The notes under the pieces are model-generated. The model had not been told where the DNA came from. It did no database searches and saw only the letters and a list, made by a program, of their open reading frames with translations. A stretch of 46,294 nucleotides of DNA from Gammaproteobacteria bacterium (GTDB lineage: Bacteria; Pseudomonadota; Gammaproteobacteria; Steroidobacterales; Steroidobacteraceae), in NCBI GenBank assembly GCA_025357835.1, contig JANYLM010000067.1, forward strand, positions 1 to 46,294. The letters are read 5' to 3'. The translations under genes were made by a program, and so were the position numbers. Of this stretch, positions 35,535 to 44,677 are shown piece after piece (within the stretch, counting starts at the first letter, position 1; each line of letters starts with the position of its first letter).

Positions 35535-37754
35535 ATGATCGTAAATCTCCGATTTAAGATGTTAGCGGCGCTTGGCGTGTTGAACCCATTTTTGTTGCAA
35601 AACGCTGTGGCGCTCGACGCGGCACGGCCAGCTGACGGCACCGCGAATACGCTAGAAACCATCATTGTCACAGCGGAGAAGCGCGCAGAGCCCCTTAACG
35701 AAGTGCCCCTGAGCGTGAGCGCGATTAGCGGCAGCACACTCGATAATTTGCAAGCCCGCGATTTCGCCGACTACGCGGCTTTGATTCCCGGCCTGTCACT
35801 GTCGAGTGGACAGTCGGGACTCACCCGGCTGACGCTGCGCGGTCAGAACGCCGGCGGGGTGGGCTCAACCGTGGCGGTCTACATCGACGAATCGCCATTC
35901 GGATCGAGCACCGCGCTACTGAATGGTTCGATCAACACCGGCGATTTCGATACGTGGGACATGCAGCGCATTGAGGTGTTGCGCGGACCCCAGGGCACGC
36001 TCTACGGGGCCAACAGCGAGGGCGGTCTTCTTAAATTCGTCACCAACGCCCCCGAATTGGGCAAGTTCTCAGTCGCAGGCGAGGCCAGTGGTGAAAGCGT
36101 CAAGCACGGTGGGAATGGCTGGGATGCGCGCGCCCTCGTGAACATGCCGCTGGGCGATAAAATGGCCCTTAGGGTCAGCGGCTTTTACGACGACGTCCCC
36201 GGCTATATCGACGATCCTGCGAGCGGCCGGCGCCGACTGAACGAAGGTCGCAAGTCCGGCGGCCGCGCATCCCTGCTGCTAGCAGCAACGACTGATCTGG
36301 CGATTCGTCTGACTGCCGAATCACAGACGGCCAGTTACCACGGCACGAACTTGGTCGACGTCAATCCGGTCACTTTGAAGCCGTTGTATGGCGATCTGAC
36401 GCAGCAGCACGTCGTCCCGGAACCGAGTCATTTCAAGTACGAGAATTACAACGCGTCCATCGACTGGAACCTGGGAGCCTTCAGACTCCTGTCCGCCACT
36501 AGTTACGGCATTCTACACTCTGACACTGTAACCGACGGTACGCCCATCTACGGTGGGCTGGCCGCCGGGGTCTTTGGCGCGACCGGCGCGCCTCTCGACG
36601 GCGACGTTGAGCTCAAGAAGTTCACGCAGGAGATTCGTCTTACGTCGTCTGCCTCCAAAAGTCTCGAATGGCAGATCGGTGGTTACTACACACACGAATC
36701 CGGAGCGCTGGTTCAGAACCTGAATGCCGTGACAGCTTCCAGCGGGAAAGCTCTCGGCTTACTCATACAGCCGGTCGTCGATTCCACGTACAAGGAAGGC
36801 GCTGGGTTCCTGGATCTGACTTATCATATCAACTCGCAATTCGACGTCCAAGCCGGCGGTCGCTGGTCCAGCAACTCACAAGACGCGACGCAAACGACCT
36901 TTTACAACCCTATCCTCGCAGGTCTTTTCGGCATCGTTCCCAATCCGCAGGTCGTCAACGGCAACTCGAGTGAACACGTATGGACGTATTCCGTGGCGCC
37001 CAGCTGGCACTTCGATGCGAACAGCTTGGTTTATGCTCGCGTGGCAACCGGCTACCGCCCGGGTGGCCCCAATGTACTGCCGCCCACCGCCCCGCTGGCC
37101 GTGCAACGACAGTATGGCTCGGACAGAACGACGAACATTGAGCTGGGTGTGCGCTCGACCCAGCTAGATGGCCGTGTTTCCCTAGACCTTGCCGCCTTTC
37201 ACGTCAATTGGAAGAACATTCAGCTGTTCGAAGTCGTCGGCGGCTTCGGCATCAATGCCAACGGCGGAACGGCGCGCAGTCAGGGTGTAGAGTGGACCTT
37301 TGCATATCTGCCCGTGTCCGGGCTCACCCTGCAATGGACCGGTGCCTACACCGATGCGAAGCTGACCTCTGCCGCCCCGAGCATCGATGCGAACTCGGGC
37401 GATCGACTGCCTTATGCGCCGAAGTGGGGCACTTCCGTGGACGCAGAATACAAACGAACGATGTTCGGAAACTTCAGCGGCTTTCTCGGCGGCACCTATA
37501 GCTATGTAGGGTCCAGGAGCAGCGATTTCGCCAGCTCTGTGGTCAACCCGCCGGGTCAGCTGGTCCTGCCGAGCTACAACACGTACGGGGCACGGCTCGG
37601 CCTGGAAAATGGCCGCTATCGTGTGACGCTCTATGGCAAGAATTTAAGTGACTCGCGTGGCATCACCAATTTCGCGGGAAGTGGCGCGCCGTATTCGTCG
37701 GTGACCGTCACGCAACCGCGCACGATTGGCCTGACGCTGTCGGCGAAGTTCTGA
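35535..37754 (+). CDS. TonB-dependent receptor heading the D-amino-acid island
   Basis: Outer-membrane receptor of 739 residues. A signal peptide (LAALGVLNPFLLQNAVAL) precedes the TonB box ETIIVTAEKRAEPLNEVPLSVSAIS, then a full plug domain ending QRIEVLRGPQGTLYGANSEGGLLKFV and a barrel ending PRTIGLTLSAKF. ATG 35535 has AAGGG with eight-base spacing; the frame opens 19 codons earlier with no site. It resembles the Steroidobacter/Sphingomonad type of receptor rather than classical siderophore receptors. It is the first gene of the series; the next one is 82 bases away. I infer import of a peptide or muropeptide on the basis of its neighbours. Downstream of the stop is a weak GC hairpin but no clear terminator. 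Confidence 0.93.
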   Translation: MIVNLRFKMLAALGVLNPFLLQNAVALDAARPADGTANTLETIIVTAEKRAEPLNEVPLSVSAISGSTLDNLQARDFADYAALIPGLSLSSGQSGLTRLTLRGQNAGGVGSTVAVYIDESPFGSSTALLNGSINTGDFDTWDMQRIEVLRGPQGTLYGANSEGGLLKFVTNAPELGKFSVAGEASGESVKHGGNGWDARALVNMPLGDKMALRVSGFYDDVPGYIDDPASGRRRLNEGRKSGGRASLLLAATTDLAIRLTAESQTASYHGTNLVDVNPVTLKPLYGDLTQQHVVPEPSHFKYENYNASIDWNLGAFRLLSATSYGILHSDTVTDGTPIYGGLAAGVFGATGAPLDGDVELKKFTQEIRLTSSASKSLEWQIGGYYTHESGALVQNLNAVTASSGKALGLLIQPVVDSTYKEGAGFLDLTYHINSQFDVQAGGRWSSNSQDATQTTFYNPILAGLFGIVPNPQVVNGNSSEHVWTYSVAPSWHFDANSLVYARVATGYRPGGPNVLPPTAPLAVQRQYGSDRTTNIELGVRSTQLDGRVSLDLAAFHVNWKNIQLFEVVGGFGINANGGTARSQGVEWTFAYLPVSGLTLQWTGAYTDAKLTSAAPSIDANSGDRLPYAPKWGTSVDAEYKRTMFGNFSGFLGGTYSYVGSRSSDFASSVVNPPGQLVLPSYNTYGARLGLENGRYRVTLYGKNLSDSRGITNFAGSGAPYSSVTVTQPRTIGLTLSAKF

Positions 37755-37836
37755 AGTTGATGCGAACGAACGTGAAATGCGGGTGTGACGCCCGACCTTT
37801 GCGCCTGCATTGTTCAAGTTCAAGCTGACGGTTCTT

Positions 37837-38892
37837 ATGAATGACTCCAACATCCCGGCAGCGGTGTCGGATGCAGCGTCGGTGCTGCAGCTGCCGTACC
37901 CGTACCTGCTCTTTCTGGGCGATGCGACCGAGGCGGCCTTTGCGAAGACCGCCTTTGGTCTGCGCGACTGGGCTCCGGAGCGCTGCATCGCCGAGTGGGG
38001 GTGTGATACGGCCACGGTGTCCACCGGCCTGCCGCGTCTTTCCCCGAAAGAGGCCCGCGCTCGCGGTGCGCGGGGACTGGTGATCGGCATTGCGAACACC
38101 GGCGGGGTTATCGGCGAGAGCTGGGTGCCGCTTCTGGTCGAGGCACTGGAGTCCGGACTGGACATCGTCAGCGGTCTGCATGTGAAGCTCGGCTCGGTGC
38201 CTGCGCTGAAGGCCGCGGCCGCACGCCACGGTCGGCGGCTGATCGACATACGCACGCCGCCGCCGAACATCCCCTGTGGTGTCGGATCCAAGCGTAGCGG
38301 CAAGCGGCTCCTCACCGTCGGTACCGACTGTGCACTCGGCAAGAAATACAGCGCGTTGGCCATCGCGCGTGCCTTCAAGGCACGCGGCCATGCGGTCGAC
38401 TTTCGCGCCACCGGGCAGACCGGCATCCTCATCTCCGGCAGCGGCATACCGATGGATGCCGTGGTCGCTGACTTCGAGGCCGGTGCGGCAGAACTGCTCA
38501 GCCCGACCGCCGACCCTGCGCACTGGGATGTCATCGAAGGACAGGGTTCCTTGTTTCACCCGGCGTACGCCGCGGTCTCCCTCGGGCTGCTGCACGGCAG
38601 CCAGCCGGATGTTATCGTCGTGTGTCATCAGCCCGGGCGTGAGTGCGTGCTGGGCCACCCCGACTTCCCCCTGCCGAGCATCGCCGAGACAATCGATCTG
38701 AATCTGCGCCTCGGACGGCGCACCAATCCTGCGATCCGCTGCGGCGGCGTCAGCCTCAACACCGCGCTCCTGGAACCGAGTGCAGCAAGTGAGCTGATGG
38801 CGCAGGAGAGCGCCCGACTCGGCCTGCCGGTGGCGGATCCGATGCGCCCGGGAGCGGAATTCGAACGACTCATCAATTCGTGCCTGGACTAA
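37837..38892 (+). CDS. dgcN: DgcN-family N-acetyltransferase (DUF1611), D-glutamate catabolism
   Basis: Protein of 351 residues in DUF1611. Nearly every conserved block of the DgcN group is present: PYLLFLGDATEAAFAKTA, GLVIGIANTGGVI, LDIVSGLHVKLG, RLLTVGTDCALGKKYSALAI (P-loop-like, residues 162-181), DFRATGQTGILISGSGIPMDAVVADF, HWDVIEGQGSLFHPAYAAVSLGLLHG. DgcN acetylates D-glutamate to N-acetyl-D-glutamate, which DgcA then converts to the L form. The partner dgcA is only one gene away downstream, which strongly supports this assignment. Start: ATG 37837, as the TTG nine codons earlier lacks family similarity. The family was formerly annotated as a predicted ATPase. Function follows established knowledge of DgcN; not tested here. 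Confidence 0.9.
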   Translation: MNDSNIPAAVSDAASVLQLPYPYLLFLGDATEAAFAKTAFGLRDWAPERCIAEWGCDTATVSTGLPRLSPKEARARGARGLVIGIANTGGVIGESWVPLLVEALESGLDIVSGLHVKLGSVPALKAAAARHGRRLIDIRTPPPNIPCGVGSKRSGKRLLTVGTDCALGKKYSALAIARAFKARGHAVDFRATGQTGILISGSGIPMDAVVADFEAGAAELLSPTADPAHWDVIEGQGSLFHPAYAAVSLGLLHGSQPDVIVVCHQPGRECVLGHPDFPLPSIAETIDLNLRLGRRTNPAIRCGGVSLNTALLEPSAASELMAQESARLGLPVADPMRPGAEFERLINSCLD

Positions 38893-38916
38893 CCTCGGGC
38901 CACTAGGAATAAGCAC

Positions 38917-40875
38917 ATGAGCAAACCTCGACGGTTGGCCGCCGTGACAACCGGCCTTTTCGCGCTCGCTGGCGCCCTCGTCCGGGCACAGGATAGCCCT
39001 CCGGCGCCCGTGGTTGCCGCAGCTACGGCCGCCCCGCTCACCACCGCGGATGTGAACGCCTGGTTCGATGGTTACATGCCGTATGCCCTGCATGTGAGCG
39101 ACATCGCAGGCGCCGTCGTGGTCGTGGTAAAGGACGGGCAAGTGCTCACCGGGCGTGGCTATGGATACTCGGACGTAGAGAAGCGCACGCCGGTGGATCC
39201 GCTACTCACTCTCTTCAGGCCCGGTTCGGTCTCCAAGCTGCTTACCTGGACAGCGGTCATGCAACTGGTGGAGCAGGGCAAGATCAATCTTGACGCCGAT
39301 ATCAACCAATATTTGGACTTCAAGATTCCCGAGCGCGATGGCAAGCCCATCACCATGCGAAACCTGATGCAGCACACCGCCGGGTTTGAGGAACAGGCTA
39401 AGGGCATCATCTCCGAAGACCCCAAAGCGCCCGGGTTCGATGCGTTGCTGAAGGCTTGGGTGCCGACGCGAGTGTTCGCGCCTGGAACGACGCCTGCTTA
39501 CTCGAACTACGGCGCATCGCTCGCCGGCTACATCGTCCAACGGCTGTCCGGGGAGTCCTTCGACAGCTACATCGAGCAGCATATCTTCGTCCCGCTTGAC
39601 ATGAAGCACTCGAGCTTCCGGCAGCCGTTGCCGGCCGAGCTCGTGCCGTTGATGTCCAAGGGCTACCCGCTGGCATCCGAAGAGCCGCGGCCGTTTGAGA
39701 TCATAGGTCCGGCGCCGGCCGGTTCGCTCACCGCAAGCGGCGAGGACATGGCGCACTTCATGATCGCGCACCTGCAGGGGGGCGAGTACCACGGCAACCG
39801 CATCCTCAAGGCCGACACGGCCGAGACGATGCACAACACTCCCCTGACAATGCTGCCGCCGCTGAACCGGATGGAGCTGGGCTTCTTCGAGACCAACATA
39901 AATGACCACGAGGTCATCGGTCATCTGGGCGATACCGACCATTTTCACACCTCACTGCACTTGTTCCTGAAGGAGAACGTGGGCTTCTACGTCTCGTTTA
40001 ACAGCCCCGGAAAGGGCGGAGCCGCCGGCGGCCTGCGTAGTGCGCTGTTCCAGGATTTCGCCGACCGTTATTTCCCGGCGGTGCCTGCGAAAGCCGGCGT
40101 TGACGAGAGGACTGCTGCAGCTCACGCCGCACTCATGAGTGGCGCATGGGCCAACTCGCGCGCCTCCCAGTCGAACTTTTTGGCCACATTATCCTTCATC
40201 GGCCAGACCAAAGTCGGAGTCGGCAAGAAGGGCGAGCTGGTGCTGCCGTTCCCGGGCCTCAATGGCAAGCCGCGCCACTGGGTGGAGATAAGTCCCTTCG
40301 TGTGGGTTGACCGGGACAGCCGCGAGCGGGCGGCTGCCCAAGTCGTCGATGGCAAGCCGGTGCGCTTCAGCTTCGACTTACTCTCGCCGTTTATGGTGTT
40401 CGAGCGCGTGCCCTGGTACGCCAACGGTTCCTGGCTTATGCCGCTATTTGGCTTCGCAGTCGCAGCGTTGCTACTCACCACGCTGCTGTGGCCGGTGGCG
40501 GTGCTGGTGCGACGTCGCTACAAGGCGACGCTGGCACTGCCGCCTCCCTCACTTAGGGCCCACCGCGGGAGCCGCATCGCCTCGGTCATGGTGCTTGGCG
40601 CCCTGGCACTCTGGACGCTGATCTTCAGCCTTATCCTCAAGGACACGAACTCCCTAAGCTCGCGGCTCGATCCCGTGTTGTGGGTAGCACACCTATTCGG
40701 CGCTGTGGCTTTCTTCGGCGGGCTCGCGCTGATGCTGTGGAATTTCAAGGCGGTGTGGAGCGGTGAGCGTCGTTGGCCCGCGAAAGTCTGGAGTATTGTG
40801 CTGGTGATCTCTGCCGGTACAGTGCTGTGGGTGGCGCTGGCGTGTAAGCTGCTGAGCTTCGGAACCAACTACTGA
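38917..40875 (+). CDS. Serine hydrolase (S12/class C family) with four-helix membrane tail
   Basis: Protein of 652 residues. After a signal peptide (LAAVTTGLFALAGALVRAQ), the catalytic domain shows FRPGSVSKLLTW (Ser104, Lys107), TTPAYSNYGAS (Tyr195, Asn197) and IGHLGDTDHFHTSLHLF in place of the KTG motif. Residues about 505-650 contain four predicted helices (WLMPLFGFAVAALLLTTLLW, IASVMVLGALALWTLIFSLIL, LWVAHLFGAVAFFGGLALML, SIVLVISAGTVLWVALACKLL). Such a membrane domain is known from a few beta-lactamase-related proteins. Substrate is unknown; D-aminopeptidase or muropeptide amidase fits the neighbours. The 24-base gap before and a one-base overlap with the next gene (TGATG) show it is in the operon. 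Confidence 0.88.
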   Translation: MSKPRRLAAVTTGLFALAGALVRAQDSPPAPVVAAATAAPLTTADVNAWFDGYMPYALHVSDIAGAVVVVVKDGQVLTGRGYGYSDVEKRTPVDPLLTLFRPGSVSKLLTWTAVMQLVEQGKINLDADINQYLDFKIPERDGKPITMRNLMQHTAGFEEQAKGIISEDPKAPGFDALLKAWVPTRVFAPGTTPAYSNYGASLAGYIVQRLSGESFDSYIEQHIFVPLDMKHSSFRQPLPAELVPLMSKGYPLASEEPRPFEIIGPAPAGSLTASGEDMAHFMIAHLQGGEYHGNRILKADTAETMHNTPLTMLPPLNRMELGFFETNINDHEVIGHLGDTDHFHTSLHLFLKENVGFYVSFNSPGKGGAAGGLRSALFQDFADRYFPAVPAKAGVDERTAAAHAALMSGAWANSRASQSNFLATLSFIGQTKVGVGKKGELVLPFPGLNGKPRHWVEISPFVWVDRDSRERAAAQVVDGKPVRFSFDLLSPFMVFERVPWYANGSWLMPLFGFAVAALLLTTLLWPVAVLVRRRYKATLALPPPSLRAHRGSRIASVMVLGALALWTLIFSLILKDTNSLSSRLDPVLWVAHLFGAVAFFGGLALMLWNFKAVWSGERRWPAKVWSIVLVISAGTVLWVALACKLLSFGTNY

Positions 40876-41885
40876 TGTCTGCTCTCAAGCTCACCGTCGA
40901 GAAGGTGAAGCTAGCGTTTTCAGCGCCGTTTCGCATTTCCGGGTTCGTATTCGACAGCCAGGATGCTGTCGTTGTCACTGTGGACGACGGCACGCATCGG
41001 GGTCGCGGCGAGGCCGCGGGAGTCTACTACCTCAAGGACGATGCCCCGTACATCGTCTCAATCCTTGAGTCCAAGCGCGGGGCGATCGAGGCGGGTATCG
41101 ACCGCGAGAAGCTGCAGTTGCTGCTTCCGGCCGGAGGCGCGCGCAATGCACTCGATTGCGCTCTGTGGGAACTGGATGCGCGGCGTACCGGTAAGCCGGT
41201 GTGGGAACTGGCGGGGCTGGATCCACCCAAGCCGCTGCTCACCACTTTCACTATCGGCGCCGAGTCTCCTCTCCACATGGCAGAGCGTGCGCGGCACTAC
41301 GCGAGCGCGCGTGCCCTGAAACTCAAGCTGACCGGGGAAGCGGTGCTCGACCGCGAGCGCGTCTGCGCGGTCCGCGCCGCACGACCGGATGCCTGGATCG
41401 GCGTCGACGCCAACCAGGGCTACAGCATCCAGGGATTGCCGCCCCTCATCGCGAGCCTGATGGAGGAGCGCGTTATGCAACTGGAGCAGCCTATAAAGCG
41501 TGGCGAGGAGGCGCAACTTGCGGGCTTGTCGTCGCCGATTCCGCTGATTGCGGATGAGAGCGCGCAGACTCTCGACGATGTGCCTGGACTGGTAGGGCGC
41601 TTCCAGCTGGTGAACATCAAGCTCGACAAGTGCGGTGGACTGACCGAGGGCCTGGCCATGGCGCGCGAGGCCCGTCGGCTGGGACTGGGGGTGATGGTAG
41701 GCAACATGGTGGGCACCAGCCTTGCCATGGCACCCGCATTCGTCCTCGGGCAATTATGCGATGTCGTCGACCTCGACGGACCCACCTTCCTCTCGCACGA
41801 CCCCGCACCGACCATCACCTATTCCGAGGGCATGATCTGGTGCGACGAACGAGTGTGGGGCAGACCGAGTAGGCAGCCCACGTGA
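40875..41885 (+). CDS. dgcA: DgcA, N-acetyl-D-glutamate racemase (enolase superfamily, dipeptide-epimerase type)
   Basis: Protein of 336 residues, muconate-lactonizing enzyme subgroup. Active-site elements: ALKLKL with Lys149 and Lys151 (KxK motif), GVDANQGY with Asp178, LEQP with Glu204, IADES with Asp227, and NIKLDKCGGLTEGL with Lys249 as the opposite base. MVGNMVGTSLAMAPAFVLGQ is also conserved. The metal ligands (Asp, Glu, Asp) are complete. In family terms it is a dipeptide epimerase/DgcA; the DgcN neighbour decides for N-acetyl-D-Glu to N-acetyl-L-Glu conversion. Acts in the cytoplasm. It overlaps the previous stop by one base and is followed 53 bases on by the permease. Dipeptide (for example L-Ala-D/L-Glu) epimerisation is the alternative and would also suit the dipeptidase here. 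Confidence 0.88.
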   Translation: MSALKLTVEKVKLAFSAPFRISGFVFDSQDAVVVTVDDGTHRGRGEAAGVYYLKDDAPYIVSILESKRGAIEAGIDREKLQLLLPAGGARNALDCALWELDARRTGKPVWELAGLDPPKPLLTTFTIGAESPLHMAERARHYASARALKLKLTGEAVLDRERVCAVRAARPDAWIGVDANQGYSIQGLPPLIASLMEERVMQLEQPIKRGEEAQLAGLSSPIPLIADESAQTLDDVPGLVGRFQLVNIKLDKCGGLTEGLAMAREARRLGLGVMVGNMVGTSLAMAPAFVLGQLCDVVDLDGPTFLSHDPAPTITYSEGMIWCDERVWGRPSRQPT

Positions 41886-41938
41886 GGGGTCGGGGCGGCG
41901 GCCTCACGCGCGTACACCCCATTGACTGACCGGCCGCG

Positions 41939-43039
41939 ATGTCATCCCGATTCCAGCGCTTCCTGCTCCCCGCCTTTGCCTTCAAGGCCGTCGTCATCGG
42001 CGGCGGCTATGCCACGGGGCGCGAGCTGACGGAATTTTTCTTGCCCAGCGGTCCATGGGGAGGCGTCGCGGCGATGCTGCTCGCGGCGGTCATCTGGAGC
42101 GGCGTGTGCGTCGCAACCTTTCTCTTCGCCCGCGCCAGTGAGACCCGCGACTATCAGAGCTTCGTGCGCGCCCTTCTCGGCCCCGCATGGATCGCCTTCG
42201 AAGCCGCTTTCATACTGTTCGTGATTCTGATTCTGGCGGTATTCGGTGCAGCCGCTGGCGCGATTGCCTCGAGCCTGGGGATGCCCGCGCTTGCGGGCAC
42301 GCTCGCGCTGATGTCGGCCATCGCCCTCGTGGTGGCCTACGGCAACAGCTCCGTGGAGCGATTGTTCACCGGCGTCTCATTCCTGCTATATGCGGTCTAC
42401 GCGTTGTTCCTGTTGCTCGCGCTCACGCATTTCGGCGGGCTCATCGTGGCGGGATTCTCCCGGCACGTTGCGATGCAACCCTGGGTGGTCGGCGGGGTAG
42501 CCTATGCCAGCTACAACATCGTCGGCGCGGTAGTGATCCTGCCGGTACTGCGTCACTTGACTAGCGCGCGAGACGCAGTCATCGCAGGCCTGATCGCCGG
42601 TCCTTTGGCGATGCTCCCGGCACTGCTCTTCTTCTGCTGCATGATGGCCTACTACCCGCAGATCGGCGCGGCAACTCTGCCCTCGGACTTCCTGCTGCAG
42701 CGTCTGGACCTGCCGCTGTTCCGCCTGCTGTTTCAGATGATGATCTTCGCCGCATTGCTGGAAAGTGGCACGGGGGCGGTGCACGCGATCAACGAGCGAA
42801 TCGACAACGTCTGGCGTCGTCGCCAGGGAAACTCGCTGGGGCGCGGCCCACGTCTTGCGATCGCGCTCGCAATCCTCACCGCATGCATGTTCCTGGCGGC
42901 ACGCTTTGGTCTGGTTGCCCTGATCGCCAACGGCTACCGGCTGCTCGCGGCGATTTTCCTGCTCGTGTACGTACTGCCGGTGCTCACAATCGGCGTCTTT
43001 AAGCTCACGCGCGGCACCGCACGCCAGGTAACGGCATGA
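41939..43039 (+). CDS. YkvI-type membrane transporter of the APC superfamily
   Basis: Protein of 366 residues with about ten helices. The start FLLPAFAFKAVVIGGGYATGRELTEFF has the GGGYATG turn of YkvI-like proteins, which are distant LeuT-fold members related to amino-acid carriers. Other blocks: YASYNIVGAVVILPVLRHL and LLESGTGAVHAINERIDNVW. No substrate has been assigned to the family. Its position between dgcA and the second serine hydrolase, with a 4-base overlap (ATGA) to the latter, makes it the likely inner-membrane importer of D-glutamate, other D-amino acids or short peptides for DgcN/DgcA. Lower part of the preceding gap carries no other gene. Confidence 0.87.
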   Translation: MSSRFQRFLLPAFAFKAVVIGGGYATGRELTEFFLPSGPWGGVAAMLLAAVIWSGVCVATFLFARASETRDYQSFVRALLGPAWIAFEAAFILFVILILAVFGAAAGAIASSLGMPALAGTLALMSAIALVVAYGNSSVERLFTGVSFLLYAVYALFLLLALTHFGGLIVAGFSRHVAMQPWVVGGVAYASYNIVGAVVILPVLRHLTSARDAVIAGLIAGPLAMLPALLFFCCMMAYYPQIGAATLPSDFLLQRLDLPLFRLLFQMMIFAALLESGTGAVHAINERIDNVWRRRQGNSLGRGPRLAIALAILTACMFLAARFGLVALIANGYRLLAAIFLLVYVLPVLTIGVFKLTRGTARQVTA

Positions 43040-44610
43040 AACAAATCATCCTCGCGACAGCTCTGACTGTCGCCTCCGGAGTGGTATTCGCCGCACCGCC
43101 CAAGGACTTCGCGGGGCGCGTGGAACGCGCCCGCACGATCGTCGGGGTCCCTGGCATGGCCGTCGCCATCCTCGAGGGGGACACGGTGACCTTCGCCAAA
43201 GGATTCGGGGTCAAGGTCATCGGCCGGAGAGATCCAGTGGATGCGGACACGATCTTTCCCACCGGGTCGACCGGCAAGGCAGTCACCGTGGCCGCCCTCG
43301 GCATCCTCGTGGACCAAGGCAAGATCGGCTGGGATGACAGGGTGACCGATCGCCTTCCCGGCTTTCAGATGTACGACCCATGGGTCACTCGCGAGATCAC
43401 GATTCGTGACCTCCTGGTTCACCGCAGCGGGCTCGGCCTGGGCGCCGGGGACCTGCTGTTCGTCCCGCGCACCCATCTCAGCCGCGCCGAGTCAGTGCGC
43501 CGGCTGCGCTACATCAAACCTGCGACCAGTTTCCGCAACGGCTTCGCCTACGACAACGTGCTCTACATGGTGGCAGGGCAGCTCATCGAGTCGGTAAGCG
43601 GGGAAAGCTGGGAACAATTCACGGCCGAACACGTCCTCAAGCCTGCCGGGATGCTGCATGCGACCAGCGACTCGGAGTCGCGATTCGCGGCCGTCAACCG
43701 CGCGCAGCCGCACGGGCGCCTGGACGGCGGCTTGCGCGGGACCGGCACTCAGGAACTCCTCAATGAGCGGGACGAACTTGGCCGCTCCGCAGCCCCGGCC
43801 GGCGGACTTGCGGTCAGTGCCAACGACATGGCGCGCTGGCTCTCCATCCAACTCCACGACGGAGAGCTGCCGGGGCACAGCGGTCGCCTGTTCTCCGAAA
43901 GTGCGCACACGCAGATGTGGAACCCGGTGGTTCCGCTGCCGATTAGCGCACTGCCCGATGCTCTGAAAGCTACGCAACCGAGCTTTAACAGCTACGCACT
44001 TGGCTGGGACATCATGAGCTACCGCGGCACAAAGGTTGTGTGGCACAGCGGTGCAGTGTTCGGTTTCCTGACCGCGGTGGTGCTGATCCCGGACCGGCAT
44101 GTCGGCTTTTCTATTCAGATCAACAGCGAGGACGGTGAGATCATCCGTGGGCTCATGTACGAGCTCTTGGACCATTATCTTGCTCTGCCATACACCGATT
44201 GGGTCACCCGTTACCAGGCCGAAAAAAAGCGCCAGGTGAGTGAGGCGCTCGCAGCCCTCAAGGCGCAGAAAGCCGAACCTGCCGCTGTGGGCCCCTCGCT
44301 CCCCCTCGAGCGCTACACCGGAACCTTCGCCGATGCCTGGTACGGAAACATCGAAGTAACCGCTGTGGACGGCAAGCTCAGGATCGACTTCAAGTCGACA
44401 CCGCGCATGGCCGGCGCGCTCGAGCACTGGCAGTACGACACCTTCGTCACGCACCTCGATGACAAGAGCATCGAGCCCGCTTATGTGACATTTGGCCTTG
44501 GTCCCGATGGTGGCATCGAGCGCGTGACCATGAAGCCGGTCTCACCGCTGGCCGATTTCTCCTATGACTACAAGGATCTGACATTCGTGCCGGTGAGCAA
44601 AGCGCAATGA
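43036..44610 (+). CDS. Periplasmic serine hydrolase (S12 family) with DUF3471-like C-terminal domain
   Basis: Protein of 524 residues with a signal peptide (IILATALTVASGVVFA). Catalytic motifs: FPTGSTGKAVT (Ser78, Lys81), FAYDNVLYMVAG (Tyr172, Asn174) and VWHSGAVFGFLTAVVLIPD with the histidine that substitutes for the KTG. The last 120 residues (LERYTGTFADAWYGNIEVTAVDGKLRIDF and later) form a lipocalin-like DUF3471 domain commonly fused to this catalytic domain. It overlaps the permease gene by four bases. As with the other serine hydrolase in the island, D-aminopeptidase, D-stereospecific amidase or beta-lactamase activity is possible. Two different paralogues in one operon suggest two steps or two substrates. 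Confidence 0.9.
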   Translation: MKQIILATALTVASGVVFAAPPKDFAGRVERARTIVGVPGMAVAILEGDTVTFAKGFGVKVIGRRDPVDADTIFPTGSTGKAVTVAALGILVDQGKIGWDDRVTDRLPGFQMYDPWVTREITIRDLLVHRSGLGLGAGDLLFVPRTHLSRAESVRRLRYIKPATSFRNGFAYDNVLYMVAGQLIESVSGESWEQFTAEHVLKPAGMLHATSDSESRFAAVNRAQPHGRLDGGLRGTGTQELLNERDELGRSAAPAGGLAVSANDMARWLSIQLHDGELPGHSGRLFSESAHTQMWNPVVPLPISALPDALKATQPSFNSYALGWDIMSYRGTKVVWHSGAVFGFLTAVVLIPDRHVGFSIQINSEDGEIIRGLMYELLDHYLALPYTDWVTRYQAEKKRQVSEALAALKAQKAEPAAVGPSLPLERYTGTFADAWYGNIEVTAVDGKLRIDFKSTPRMAGALEHWQYDTFVTHLDDKSIEPAYVTFGLGPDGGIERVTMKPVSPLADFSYDYKDLTFVPVSKAQ

Positions 44611-44677
44611 ACGGGTGCCTGCGCGGCTGGCTTCAGACGTAACCTTCATTCGGGGCAGTCACAGCTTGGGGAATCAC

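Noticed and set aside
37708..39141. Minus-strand open frame of about 470 codons across dgcN
   Set aside because: Antisense to dgcN and the serine hydrolase start, both of which show conserved family motifs; no family similarity was seen in the frame itself.
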